Of a stretch of DNA of 64,000 nt, positions 53,990-62,778 are shown piece by piece (positions within the stretch are counted from its first letter, which is position 1; each line of letters starts with the position of its first letter). The position numbers and the translations under genes were made by a program. This stretch comes from Egbenema bharatensis (GTDB lineage: Bacteria; Cyanobacteriota; Cyanobacteriia; Elainellales; Elainellaceae): the NCBI RefSeq assembly GCF_048077055.1, contig NZ_CP182236.1, positions 5,022,001 to 5,086,000 on the forward strand. The letters are read 5' to 3'. The notes below the pieces were generated by a model, which was given only the letters and a program-made list of their open reading frames with translations, did not search any database and had not been told where the DNA came from.

Positions 53990-54622
53990 ATGATGGAGTG
54001 GCACGTAACCGATGCTCAAAGTTTGAGAATCATTGATAGTGAAATTGGCGATCACTCATTTTCTCCGTCGGAATATGAGATTGTGCGTCGTGTGATCTAT
54101 GCAACAGCAGACTTTGAGTACAAATCTTTAATTCGATTTTCTGATCAGGCTCTCCAGGCAGGAGCCGCTGCCTTGGCTGCACGGAGCACCATTATTGTAG
54201 ATGTGCCAATGGTACAGGTGGGAATTGCCCCAACCATTCAAAACACCTTTGCCAATCCGGTCTATTGCAGCATGGAAGCCCTCACCCGCCCTCAGCGCGA
54301 AAAATCGAAGGCTGCCTGGGGAATTGTTACCCTGGCCCGCCGCTATCCGGAAGGCATTTTTGTGATTGGGCAAGCTCAAACGGCCTTAACCGCCCTGGTT
54401 GAACTGATCGAAGCCGAAGAGATCCGACCCGCACTGGTGATTGGTACCCCCGCAGGATTTGTTGGAGTGGATGTGGCTGTAGAACGACTGAAGGATTCCC
54501 TGATTCCCCACATTCGGATTGAGGGGCGCAAGGGCAGTGCGGTTGTTGCAGCGGCGATCGTCGATGGTTTGGTCGATCTAGCCTGGCAGGCCTACGGCAA
54601 AGAGAATACTGGTATTCGGTAA
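53990..54622 (+). CDS. cobH: Precorrin-8X methylmutase family protein (CobH/CbiC)
   Basis: 210 residues. Visible blocks: LRIIDSEIGDHSFSPSEYEI, VRRVIYATADFEYKSL, IIVDVPMVQVGIAP, IGQAQTALTALVELIEAEEI, VIGTPAGFVGVDVAVERLKD, and RKGSAVVAAAIVDGLVDLAW. CobH moves a methyl group from C11 to C12 to make hydrogenobyrinate or its cobalt form in cobalamin synthesis. Where biochemically studied CobH has its catalytic His (R-x-V-H-A-C-G), this protein has Tyr (RRVIYATAD). Either this is a known cyanobacterial variation or activity differs. No other cob gene is adjacent. Confidence 0.88.
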   Translation: MMEWHVTDAQSLRIIDSEIGDHSFSPSEYEIVRRVIYATADFEYKSLIRFSDQALQAGAAALAARSTIIVDVPMVQVGIAPTIQNTFANPVYCSMEALTRPQREKSKAAWGIVTLARRYPEGIFVIGQAQTALTALVELIEAEEIRPALVIGTPAGFVGVDVAVERLKDSLIPHIRIEGRKGSAVVAAAIVDGLVDLAWQAYGKENTGIR

Positions 54623-54644
54623 AGCAGTCTGCCCGCATCAGAGT

Positions 54645-55334
54645 TCAGAACTCCGATCGTTTCAACTGTTCGATCGCCTGCTGACAATCCTCCACTGAAG
54701 CCCGCTGTTCCATTGCAGATACCAGAGCTTCGTAAGCTTCCCAGTGGGATTGGATCAGAGATTTAGCCTGAAAAATGGCCCATTGCTCCTTCTGTTTCCC
54801 CTCAGAAGGGGGACGCTGCGTTTTTGACCAGAGCAAGCGAAAATTCTGGCGATCGTCCTGTCCACCCTCTGGTTTGTCATAGCTCAATGACTCTGCCGCG
54901 ATGCCGGCCATCAACACCGTACAGTAGCGATCGAACAGTTGGGCTGGAAGGGATCCCTGGTTCACTGCCGCTTCAAGTTCCTGCGACCCAAAACTGACTC
55001 CACCTAAACCCGGTTTTCCCTGCCGAAACGCTTCCCATGCGCTGAGGGTATAGCCCGTCACGGGAATTTCTAGCAAATGAGCTGCCAAAAAATGTCCCGC
55101 CTCGTGCCGCACCACGCGCAGCCGATGGTCAGGAGAAAACTGATTCAACCAATCCACAATCAGAGTTCCCGCTTGACCCTGCCAGCCCAGTGTGTCCACC
55201 GTGATGAAGCTCAAGATGCTAAAGGTGGCGATCGCAGGTACCGCAGGCGAGAGGTGGATGAGCGGGCCCAGCAAGCTGGTCATCACCAGGGTGAAAATTG
55301 TGATGGCCGTCAGGTTAAGGGTTGTTTGGTTCAT
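54645..55334 (-). CDS. FtsH-type (M41-like) zinc protease domain without AAA module, membrane-anchored
   Basis: About 229 residues from ATG at 55334 (MNQTTLNLTAIT). Two N-terminal spans (about 5-25 and 32-52) are followed by VVRHEAGHFLAAHLLEIPVT, an HEAGH zinc-binding motif of the M41 type. Next come GYTLSAWEAFRQGKPGLGG and LFDRYCTVLMAGIAAESL, typical of the FtsH protease domain. No ATPase domain exists. It overlaps the VanY-like gene by 20 bp, so the two are cotranscribed. Such AAA-less M41 relatives are known in cyanobacteria and plants. Confidence 0.85.
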   Translation of the reverse strand: MNQTTLNLTAITIFTLVMTSLLGPLIHLSPAVPAIATFSILSFITVDTLGWQGQAGTLIVDWLNQFSPDHRLRVVRHEAGHFLAAHLLEIPVTGYTLSAWEAFRQGKPGLGGVSFGSQELEAAVNQGSLPAQLFDRYCTVLMAGIAAESLSYDKPEGGQDDRQNFRLLWSKTQRPPSEGKQKEQWAIFQAKSLIQSHWEAYEALVSAMEQRASVEDCQQAIEQLKRSEF

Positions 55335-56217
55335 CAGAATTGGAATTGGAGGTGAGGGTTCGGGCGCGGTAGAAAGTTTCCAGGCTATGACGATCGCCAA
55401 CAAATCGCCAGTGCCAGGGTTCGTAGCTTACCCCCTGAGGATTATTTTCTGGAAACGACAGTTCAAAGCTATAGTAAGCCGCATTCTCCTGTAGCCATTC
55501 AAACGCTCTGGTATTTTCAAAGCTGCCTCTTAAATTGGCATCCGGGTAGTAACCATCACCAATATCAATGGCATAGCCCGTGTGGTGTTCACTGTAGCCC
55601 GGAGGGGCACTGACTTCAGCCCGAATGGTGGCCTGCTGACCGCGCTGGGCTTTGATATCGAAAAAGAGGCTTTCCTGTGTTTCCAGCGATCGAAAACCAG
55701 AAAGCGGTACGAGCCTGACCCCATCTGCTCGGGCATCATTCATCATGCGCAAAAATTCCTCGGCAGCGGCTCGGCGGAGCAAAAGCGTACCATCATCGGT
55801 GATCGGCTCTAACTCTGAGGTGGGTGCTTCTTCATAGCGAATATGCCCCAATAATTCTTCAAGTTCTCCAGGTTCTCCGATCGCCGCATTACGGTCAGTG
55901 CCGACGCTGGATGGTTCTGGCTCAACCACCGCTACAGGCTCAGAGGAGTTACCAGGAGCAAGGGATGCAGAAATGGGTTGCCATTGTGGCCAGATCATTG
56001 GTAAGAGGATCGCTGTGAGTAATCCCAAACCACCCAATCCCCACAAGAGCATCGATTGCCGTAACCGAAATTTTGATTTGAGCGATCGGGGTTTATGACC
56101 TGGAATTTCTCGGATAGCCTCTGGAATATCATGAGCCGGAGCTGCTGAAAAGTCAGTGAGGTTCTCTGATGAAATGGTCAACTCGTCAGGAGTTTCGGGT
56201 AGACCTGTATTATCCAC
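55315..56217 (-). CDS. D-alanyl-D-alanine carboxypeptidase, VanY/M15B family
   Basis: 300 residues. A membrane anchor near 55-75 (MLLWGLGGLGLLTAILLPMI) precedes a Glu/Ser linker and the M15B domain. Motifs: VPLSGFRSLETQESLF, SEHHTGYAIDIGDG (zinc ligands His and Asp) and YEPWHWRFVG (third zinc ligand and catalytic Glu region). It trims terminal D-Ala from peptidoglycan stem peptides in the periplasm. It overlaps the start of the downstream M41-like gene by 20 bp, suggesting a common envelope role. Confidence 0.9.
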   Translation of the reverse strand: MDNTGLPETPDELTISSENLTDFSAAPAHDIPEAIREIPGHKPRSLKSKFRLRQSMLLWGLGGLGLLTAILLPMIWPQWQPISASLAPGNSSEPVAVVEPEPSSVGTDRNAAIGEPGELEELLGHIRYEEAPTSELEPITDDGTLLLRRAAAEEFLRMMNDARADGVRLVPLSGFRSLETQESLFFDIKAQRGQQATIRAEVSAPPGYSEHHTGYAIDIGDGYYPDANLRGSFENTRAFEWLQENAAYYSFELSFPENNPQGVSYEPWHWRFVGDRHSLETFYRARTLTSNSNSDEPNNP

Positions 56218-56687
56218 AAGCAGCTCCTCCTGTCATGCACTTAGTCACCTGGATAATTGTAGCGGAGGCGGTTGCCCATAGTGGAGACTTGGGGAAGGGA
56301 GAAATGGGAAATAGGAAGTAAAAATTGGGGGGTGAGGGATGAAGGTTGGGAGGTCGGAGGGAATTGGGCATTGGAGCTTAAGACTTTATGAAACTTGCAG
56401 TTCCTACAGTATTTCTGCATCACCTGAACTAAACATCCCCCGGTGTACGCATACTCAGGATGTTCTTTATGGTTAGTTGCCCAGTTCATTGCCCAGTTCA
56501 TTAACCAAACAATTATCCAAATAATTACTCAAATAATTACCCCCAAAAACCTCTCAGGTTGTACCCTTTGCGGCTGCTGATCTTCAGGCAGGAGTGTTAA
56601 CGTGACAATCAGGCCCATTTCCGACTCCCTCAGTTCTACGGGCTTTCTCCCCGTTCCGCGAATCGTACTCAGCACGCTTCTGCCACC
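56218..56687. other. Divergent intergenic region
   Basis: 470 bp. It carries local tandems: GTTCATTGCCCA (two units near 56482-56505) and AAATAATTACTC (near 56510-56542). No gene or clear promoter is seen. Confidence 0.5.
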
Positions 56688-57722
56688 ATGCCTGTTTTAC
56701 AAACCCTTCTCCCGCTCTACATTCCCCTGGTCGGCTGGGTCACGCTAGGTGTAATACTGGGGCGCGTTTTGCCCAGAAGTGTTCCTGAGCGGCTAGGAAA
56801 ATTTCTGTTTTGGATCGGTGTCCCCGCTAGTATCATGATCTTCTTGCGGCAGGCCGATCTGACTGCTTCTGTGTGGTTAGCTCCTCTGGTGAGCTGGATC
56901 GCAGTATTGCTGGGGGCAGCACTGGCGGTGCTGTGGATTAAAGGACAGGTTTATCTGGCGATCGGCAGTTCCCGCAGTTCCCGCAGTTCTCCACGATCGA
57001 TATCTGTTTCGGCAAAGGCTCGAACGTCTGGATTGAAGTCTCATCTGAGTCATTGGCTTTCCCCCCAACAGCTTCGCCAAAAACCAACACAAGGTAGCTT
57101 TCTGTTATCAACGATGGTCGGTAACACTGGCTATTTGGGCTATCCAGTCGCCCTGACCCTGGTGGGGCCACAGTATTTTGGCTGGGCGGTATTTTACGAT
57201 ACCCTGGGCAGTACGCTGGCGGCTTACGGGTTAGGAGTGGTGCTGGCCGCTTACTTTGGCATGAAGTCGAGCCGGGGACGGGAATTGTTAGGGGCGTTAG
57301 TGAAAAACCCAGCATTATGGAGTTTCTGGGTGGGGTTATGGCTGAGAACAGTGACCTTCCCTGATGCGGTAGAACTCGGATTGCAGGGTATTGCCTGGCT
57401 GATTATTGGACTATCCCTGCTGTTGTTGGGGATGCGTTTGAGCCGAATTCAGTCCTGGCGAAACGTCCAGCAGGCATCGGTTGGGCTGGGCATCAAAATG
57501 GTGCTGGTGCCACTGATCTTGGGCTATGGGTTGCAGTTTTTGGGCATAACGGGTTTACCGCACCTCGTTTTAGTGCTCCAAATGGGAATGCCACCGGCCT
57601 TTGCCACCTTAGTGATTGCAGAAGCCTATGACCTCGATCGAGAGTTAACGGTAACAACATTGGCCCTGGGTTCCGTAATCATTCTCTTGACCCTGCCTGT
57701 TTGGTTATGGTTGTTTGGTTAA
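56688..57722 (+). CDS. AEC family (auxin efflux carrier-like) transporter
   Basis: 344 residues with about ten membrane segments arranged in two halves. LPLYIPLVGWVTLGVILGRV opens the protein; the hallmark STMVGNTGYLGYPVALTLVG ends the central loop; AYGLGVVLAAYFGM and LVLVLQMGMPPAFATLVIAE follow. The middle loop (about 95-135) is Ser/Arg-rich, with a local duplication SSRSSRSSPRS. Substrates of bacterial AEC carriers include small carboxylates; this one is unknown. Start ATG 56688. Confidence 0.87.
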   Translation: MPVLQTLLPLYIPLVGWVTLGVILGRVLPRSVPERLGKFLFWIGVPASIMIFLRQADLTASVWLAPLVSWIAVLLGAALAVLWIKGQVYLAIGSSRSSRSSPRSISVSAKARTSGLKSHLSHWLSPQQLRQKPTQGSFLLSTMVGNTGYLGYPVALTLVGPQYFGWAVFYDTLGSTLAAYGLGVVLAAYFGMKSSRGRELLGALVKNPALWSFWVGLWLRTVTFPDAVELGLQGIAWLIIGLSLLLLGMRLSRIQSWRNVQQASVGLGIKMVLVPLILGYGLQFLGITGLPHLVLVLQMGMPPAFATLVIAEAYDLDRELTVTTLALGSVIILLTLPVWLWLFG

Positions 57723-57755
57723 CCCAGAATTTGGCTCATGCAGTTGATGAGTCAT

Positions 57756-58229
57756 TTAGCCTACCCAGTTTACGTCCCCATCCTTCGAGCCAACGGACGG
57801 CAAAGGTTTAGCAATGGGTAATTCCCGCCGAGTGTAGGATTTGTTTGCTGAAGCAGTAGAGGAAACTGCCGATCGCCCAGGTTGAACCGTTGGACTGGTG
57901 CCGTTGGATTTGAGCTGATGAGAACCCGTTCCATGGGTCTGCACCGATGCAGGTTGGGCAGGTTGGGCAGGTTGGGCAGCCGCAACCGTTTTTTGGAACC
58001 CGTGCCGTTCCGGTTCAACTACCTTCTTCACAATCCATTCGATCGTTTGCTCTTTAACCCAACCCCTGGCCACCACAATCTCCCCAAACCGCATTCCAGT
58101 GGACTGTTGATCATTCAGAATGACGCTGACCTGATCAGGGGTCAACAAACCGGCTTCCACCAGATATCCTCCCAGGCGTTTTAGCGGGGATGTAGCAAGA
58201 GTTCGGTGATGATCGAATGAGGATTGCAT
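57756..58229 (-). CDS. Hypothetical protein with MshEN/GspE-N-like N-terminal region
   Basis: 157 residues. PLKRLGGYLVEAGLLTPDQV then LNDQQSTGMRFGEIVVARGW and TIEWIVKKVV recall the N-terminal helix-strand layout of type II/IV secretion ATPases (MshEN, LG-x-x-LV-x-x-G-x-x), here as an isolated domain. The rest is Gln/Ala/Pro-rich with three AQP repeats. MshEN domains bind c-di-GMP in some proteins, but the binding signature is not clearly visible here. Function unknown. Confidence 0.65.
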   Translation of the reverse strand: MQSSFDHHRTLATSPLKRLGGYLVEAGLLTPDQVSVILNDQQSTGMRFGEIVVARGWVKEQTIEWIVKKVVEPERHGFQKTVAAAQPAQPAQPASVQTHGTGSHQLKSNGTSPTVQPGRSAVSSTASANKSYTRRELPIAKPLPSVGSKDGDVNWVG

Positions 58230-58680
58230 AAATTGTGTTTCCTAAAGGTGACGAACAGGGGAGCATTCCAAAGATTGCTCTGACTGACCAATATGAAGAC
58301 TAAGGGACACTAGCGACGGATCGAGACGCTACCCACGTCAGTAGTCTGCACCGTTTGCAGATCTCTTGGAGATGAGGCTTCAGGAGGGTTTGGATGAAAG
58401 TTGCATCGTTCTACTCAATCAACAAGAGCCGATCGCTTCAAATCGGTTCAAAATCAACCAGACAGGGAAACCGCAGTCATTGTTTAGGATTCAAAGAGTT
58501 CAGGATTCAACGAAATCTATGAATCGATCTACGTTTCCGATCAGTATAGCAACTGAGCCAGCCTGAACCACAGCCGTTGATTTGACGAAAATTTGATGAA
58601 CTTGTCTTTTACCTCAGTGTTTCTACGGGATATAGATACAGTTCATTGTTGAGCGATTTCGTACCCCTGGCGTTAACCCA
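58230..58680. other. Divergent intergenic region
   Basis: 451 bp between the GspE-N-like gene and the PLD gene. A 66-codon frame within has no convincing features. GGATTCA repeats (near 58487 and 58503) are the only structure noted. Confidence 0.45.
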
Positions 58681-60174
58681 TTGGTAGATTTGGGCACTAC
58701 TGAGTACAGCAAACCTAACCCGGCTTTAAACTCAGTGCGGTTTCTTTCTTCTATCTGGGTGCGTCTGACCCTTCTATTTCTCCTGGGTGTCCTGCTATTT
58801 TTGGGCTTCACCCACTGGCGGCAAAGCTCTGCCCTCAATCCCCAACCTGCCGCAATCCCTCCCCTGCCGCAAGACCCCCTGATTCAGGTTTATTTCAACC
58901 AATCGCAGTCTGCCTCCTACACCGATCCCTATCGGCAGCAAGCGCGATCGGGGGATAACCTGGAGCAGGTGATCATCGAGGCGATTCGATCGGCAAAATC
59001 ATCCGTTGATCTAGCAGTTCAGGAACTTAACCTGCCGCAGATTGCTCAGGCATTGGTGGATCAGAAGCAGTCCGGTGTCAGCGTCAGAGTGGTTCTGGAA
59101 AATAATTACAGCCGACCCATGAGCAGCCTTTCTGCTACGGAAGTGGCGCAGTTAGACGATCGCAGCCGCCGTAAGTATGATGAGTTTGTCCAGTTGGTCG
59201 ATCGAGATGGCAATGGGCAACTTTCCCAGGCTGAAATCAATCAGGGGGATGCCCTGGTGATGCTGCGTAATGCTCAGATTCCCTTTTTGGATGACACCGC
59301 AGACGGTTCTAAGGGAAGTGGGCTGATGCACCACAAATTTGTGCTGGTGGACAATACGACTTTGATTGCTGGCTCTGCAAACTTCACACTCTCTGATATT
59401 CACGGGGATTTTGCCTCCCCCAGCAGTCGCGGCAACGCCAACCATTTACTCCGCATCAGCAGTCCAGCGATCGTCAAACCCTTTAGCGAAGAATTTAACC
59501 TGATGTGGGGGGATGGTGTGGGAGGGCAACCCGATAGTTTGTTTGGCTTACAGAAACCCTATCGATCGCCGCAAACCATTTCCCTGGACAATCATTCATC
59601 CATTACGGTGCAATTTTCCCCCACCTCCAGCCGTTTGCTCTGGGAGCAAACCACCAATGGGCTGATTGGTCGCACCCTGAGTCAAGCCAATCAAGCCGTA
59701 GACCTGATGCTGTTTGTGTTTTCCGAACAAAAGCTGACCGATGTGCTGGAAACTAACCATCAGCGTGGTGTATCGATTCGGGCCCTGATCGATTCGGGTT
59801 TTGCCTACCGGGATTACAGCGAAGCCCTGGACATGATGGGGGTCGCTATGCCCAACAGCCAATGCCGTTATGCAGAAAACAATCGCCCCTGGAGTCGGCC
59901 GATCGCCTCGGTGGGAGTTCCTGACCTGCCTCAAGGGGATCTGCTGCATCATAAAGTGGGGTTGCTGGATCGCCGAATGGTGATTACTGGCTCCCATAAC
60001 TGGAGTGCAGCAGCCAACGAAAAAAATGATGAGAATCTGCTGGTGATTGATAATCCCATCGTCGCAGCCCACTTCCAACGAGAATTCGATCGGCTCTACG
60101 CCGGAGCAACTTTGGGGCTACCCGTCCGCATCCAGGAAAAAATCCAGCAGCAGCAGGCACGTTGTGCGTCTTAG
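58681..60174 (+). CDS. Phospholipase D-like protein with two HKD motifs and an EF-hand-like loop
   Basis: 497 residues from TTG at 58681 (upstream frame is closed by TAG at 58633). A membrane anchor lies at about 29-46 (LTLLFLLGVLLFLGF). HKD motif 1 is HHKFVLVDNTTLIAGSANFT (about 217), motif 2 HHKVGLLDRRMVITGSHNWS (about 422), both intact. Inserted in the first half at about 174-185 is DRDGNGQLSQAE, a perfect 12-residue EF-hand loop. PLD enzymes cleave phosphodiesters; secreted or periplasmic nuclease or lipase activity is plausible. Calcium binding is inferred from the loop only. Confidence 0.88.
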   Translation: MVDLGTTEYSKPNPALNSVRFLSSIWVRLTLLFLLGVLLFLGFTHWRQSSALNPQPAAIPPLPQDPLIQVYFNQSQSASYTDPYRQQARSGDNLEQVIIEAIRSAKSSVDLAVQELNLPQIAQALVDQKQSGVSVRVVLENNYSRPMSSLSATEVAQLDDRSRRKYDEFVQLVDRDGNGQLSQAEINQGDALVMLRNAQIPFLDDTADGSKGSGLMHHKFVLVDNTTLIAGSANFTLSDIHGDFASPSSRGNANHLLRISSPAIVKPFSEEFNLMWGDGVGGQPDSLFGLQKPYRSPQTISLDNHSSITVQFSPTSSRLLWEQTTNGLIGRTLSQANQAVDLMLFVFSEQKLTDVLETNHQRGVSIRALIDSGFAYRDYSEALDMMGVAMPNSQCRYAENNRPWSRPIASVGVPDLPQGDLLHHKVGLLDRRMVITGSHNWSAAANEKNDENLLVIDNPIVAAHFQREFDRLYAGATLGLPVRIQEKIQQQQARCAS

Positions 60175-60222
60175 GATTCTGGATTCAATGACCTGTAATA
60201 ACCCGTATTGTCGTTTTGCTCT

Positions 60223-60258
60223 GTTGACTGGGCAGGCAAGATGCCTACCCCACAAGAA
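60223..60258 (-). repeat. Interspersed hairpin repeat A
   Basis: GTTGACTGGGCAGGCAAGAT then GCCTACCCCACAAGAA. Between the PLD gene and gap1. Confidence 0.85.
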
Positions 60259-60391
60259 TGGCTCTAAGAGCGTTTGCCCCTAATCTTAAGAGAAATGCAG
60301 CAGGAACCCCTTCCAGGAAAAGGGAGTGCTAGACTGGCAACGCAACAGCACAGAGCAGATGTATTGAGGGTTTCAAACCTAATTTACATTG

Positions 60392-60410
60392 TTTGCAAAT
60401 CTTTGCAAAT
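60392..60410. promoter_or_regulatory. Possible operator: twin TTTGCAAAT boxes upstream of gap1
   Basis: Two identical TTTGCAAAT boxes start 10 bp apart, one helical turn, about 70 bp before the gap1 start codon. Each is self-complementary in the core (TTTGCAAA). The binding factor is unknown. Confidence 0.35.
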
Positions 60411-60478
60411 TCAATCTCTGGTCTGCGAATCGTGTGCTTGTTTATTAATCCAGAAGTTCACTTGTAAGGAGCTTTGAT

Positions 60479-61500
60479 ATGGCCGTCAAAGTGGGTATCA
60501 ATGGCTTTGGTCGCATCGGGCGACTGGTATTTCGGATTGGGTCAAAAAACCCCAATATTGAGTTTGTTGGCGTGAATGATCTGGTTCCGCCGGATAATTT
60601 GGCATATCTTCTCAAATACGACTCTACCCACGGCCCCTATCACGGCACGATCGAAACAAAAGAGGATGGCTTTGTGGTCGATGGTCGGTTTGTGCCCTGT
60701 ATGGCCGTTCGCAATCCCGAAGAGTTGCCCTGGGGCAAGCTGGGGGCAGATTATGTCGTAGAATCGACGGGATTATTTACCACCTATGACGGAGCCGCCA
60801 AACATTTGCAGGCAGGAGCCAAACGGGTAATGATTTCGGCCCCACAAAAGATCCGGACAAGGTGCCGACCTTCGTAGTGGGTGTGAATCATCAAGACTTT
60901 GATGCAGCCAAGGATACGATCGTCTCCAATGCAAGCTGTACAACCAACTGTCTAGCTCCGATCGCCAAGGTGATTGACGACAACTTTGGTCTGGCAGAAG
61001 GCTTAATGACTACGGTTCACGCCATGACTGCCACTCAGCCAACGGTAGATGGCCCCAGTAAAAAAGACTGGCGGGGAGGACGGGGTGCTGCCCAGAACAT
61101 TATCCCCTCTTCTACCGGAGCAGCCAAAGCTGTGGCCCTGGTACTTCCCAACCTGAAGGGCAAGCTGACCGGAATGGCCTTCCGTGTGGGAACCCCCGAT
61201 GTTTCTGTGGTAGACCTCACCTTCAAAACCGAAAAATCCACCAGCTATCAAGACATCTGTGCAGCGATGAAAGCGGCGGCAGAAGGCCCAATGGCTGGTA
61301 TTTTGGGCTACACCGAAGAAGAACTGGTGTCAATGGACTTCCGCACCGATGCCCGTTCCAGCATTTTTGACGCTAAGGCAGGGATGGAACTCAACTCCAA
61401 TTTCTTCAAAGTGGTTGCCTGGTATGACAATGAATGGGGTTATTCCAATCGGGTGATTGATTTGATCCTGGAAATGGCAGGTAAGGAAGGAATGCTTTAG
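60479..61500 (+). CDS. gap1: Glyceraldehyde-3-phosphate dehydrogenase, Gap1-type, one-base frameshift near 60843
   Basis: 340 residues once restored, the usual GAPDH length. The N-terminal NAD-binding motif is VGINGFGRIGRLVFRIG; the catalytic Cys is in SNASCTTNCLAPI; AMTATQPTVDGPSKKDWRGG and WYDNEWGYSNRV are invariant. Frame is lost after VMISAP. Adding one C to CCCC at 60840-60843 gives APTKDPDKVPT, the conserved continuation. It belongs to the glycolytic NAD-type (Gap1) rather than the Calvin-cycle Gap2, judging by its N-terminus. AAGGAGC lies 8 bp before the ATG. Confidence 0.93.
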
Positions 61501-61573
61501 GAGGAGTCGGGATCCGGGAATGGGGAATGGGTCGTTGGTAGTGGGTCATCGGGGGTATGCGGGAAAACCTGAT

Positions 61574-61602
61574 TGGGGCGCACTGCTGTGCGCCCCTACA
61601 AA
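61574..61602. repeat. Short member of repeat C
   Basis: GGGGCGCACTGCTGTGCGCC palindrome in the gap1/dapF convergent spacer, preceded by GGAGTCGG and GGGAATGG heptamer-like units. Confidence 0.7.
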
Positions 61603-61634
61603 TCCCTCAGGTCGTTGGAGATTCCCATCACCCA

Positions 61635-62477
61635 TCACCCAACCCACTCCCCCACAAACACCCTGGTTGCAGGGCCCGTCATATACAACCGTTGATCATC
61701 CGACCATTCAATGTCCAGGCATCCCCCCGGAAGCTCCACCGTTGCCCGTCGGTTCGATCGCCCTGTGAGCACCGCTGCCACCAGAGACGCACAGGCTCCT
61801 GTCCCGCAGGCCAGGGTGATTCCGGCTCCCCGTTCCCAAACGCGCATTTTCAAATAATCGGGACTGACTACTTGAATGAACTCAGTGTTGGTGCGTTGGG
61901 GAAAGGCCGCATGGTGCTCAAACTGAGGGCCGATCGCTTCCAGGGGAATACTGGCAACATCATCAACAAACGTGATGCAGTGGGGGTTGCCCATACTGAC
62001 ACAGGTGACTTCCCAGGTTTGTCCGGTCACTTCCAGGGTCTGATTCACCACCTTGTCATCAGGCGCAGTTAGAGTGGTTGGAATCTCTGATGCCAGCAGT
62101 CGCGGTAAGCCCATATCGACAGTGACTTGACCATCCGCCTGCAACTTTGGCACCATTACGCCTGCCAGGGTGTGAATTTGGTAGGACACGGTGGAAGAAC
62201 CTTTTCCTTCCAGATCGGCAATAAACCGGGCCAGACAGCGAATGCCATTACCGCACATTTCCGGTTCTGACCCATCCGAATTGAAAATCCGCATGGTGTA
62301 ATCGGTGCCTGCCTGTCCGGGAAGGGCAAAAATTACGCCATCCGCTCCAATGCCAAAATGCCGATCGCACCAGTCGATCGCCTGTTCAGGGGTAAGGCAG
62401 GGGTCTGAACTGTGACGATTATCTACCAGGATAAAGTCATTTCCCAGACCATGATATTTAACGAATTGGATGGACAT
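61635..62477 (-). CDS. dapF: Diaminopimelate epimerase DapF
   Basis: 280 residues, normal for the family. It interconverts LL- and meso-diaminopimelate, the step after dapL (26733-27968). MSIQFVKYHGLGNDFILVDN is the classic start. The two catalytic Cys are in MCGNGIRCLARF and ACGTGACASLV. The gene is divergent from hfq, a common cyanobacterial neighbour. Confidence 0.97.
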   Translation of the reverse strand: MSIQFVKYHGLGNDFILVDNRHSSDPCLTPEQAIDWCDRHFGIGADGVIFALPGQAGTDYTMRIFNSDGSEPEMCGNGIRCLARFIADLEGKGSSTVSYQIHTLAGVMVPKLQADGQVTVDMGLPRLLASEIPTTLTAPDDKVVNQTLEVTGQTWEVTCVSMGNPHCITFVDDVASIPLEAIGPQFEHHAAFPQRTNTEFIQVVSPDYLKMRVWERGAGITLACGTGACASLVAAVLTGRSNRRATVELPGGCLDIEWSDDQRLYMTGPATRVFVGEWVG

Positions 62478-62778
62478 AAACTGCTCCGATAGAGGGACTA
62501 GGGGTTCGAGTGCAGGGCGTAGGCTGAAAGAGATGATTTTGGTTCAGTTTTGGGTTTTCTAGATATTATGCGACTAGGGGTCTTTTGTTATCCACTGTTA
62601 TCCACTAAGACGGTCAACCGATCGCATCACGCAGTTGGTTTGAATTACGATTCTCTCATTCTGACGTAAACGTTTCACCAAGCTGATTTTTCCTGATGCT
62701 TGTTTAGACCAAACTACTCAAACACATCAACACAATTGACGTATTGTTACTGACTTAAACCAATTTTCACTAACTACT
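62478..62778. other. Divergent promoter region between dapF and hfq
   Basis: 301 bp. TTATCCACTGTTATCCACTA (near 62588) is a tandem of a DnaA-box-like TTATCCACT sequence. No gene is seen. Promoters of both genes must lie here. Confidence 0.5.

Larger units (their letters stand above)
60175..60478. other. Intergenic region upstream of gap1
   Basis: 304 bp. Carries repeat A (60223-60258, minus orientation) and twin TTTGCAAAT boxes (60392-60410). A strong AAGGAGC site precedes the gap1 ATG. Confidence 0.6.

Noticed and set aside
58366..58566. 66-codon frame in the spacer before the PLD gene
   Set aside because: No ribosome-binding site or family likeness; contains GGATTCA repeats.
60479..60877. 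gap1 as a true pseudogene
   Set aside because: Only one base is missing, in a CCCC run, and all catalytic residues are intact on both sides; the pattern matches six other homopolymer breaks, so sequencing error is more likely.
62588..62610. Possible replication origin from TTATCCACT repeats
   Set aside because: Only two DnaA-box-like sites and no dnaA/dnaN or AT-rich unwinding region nearby.
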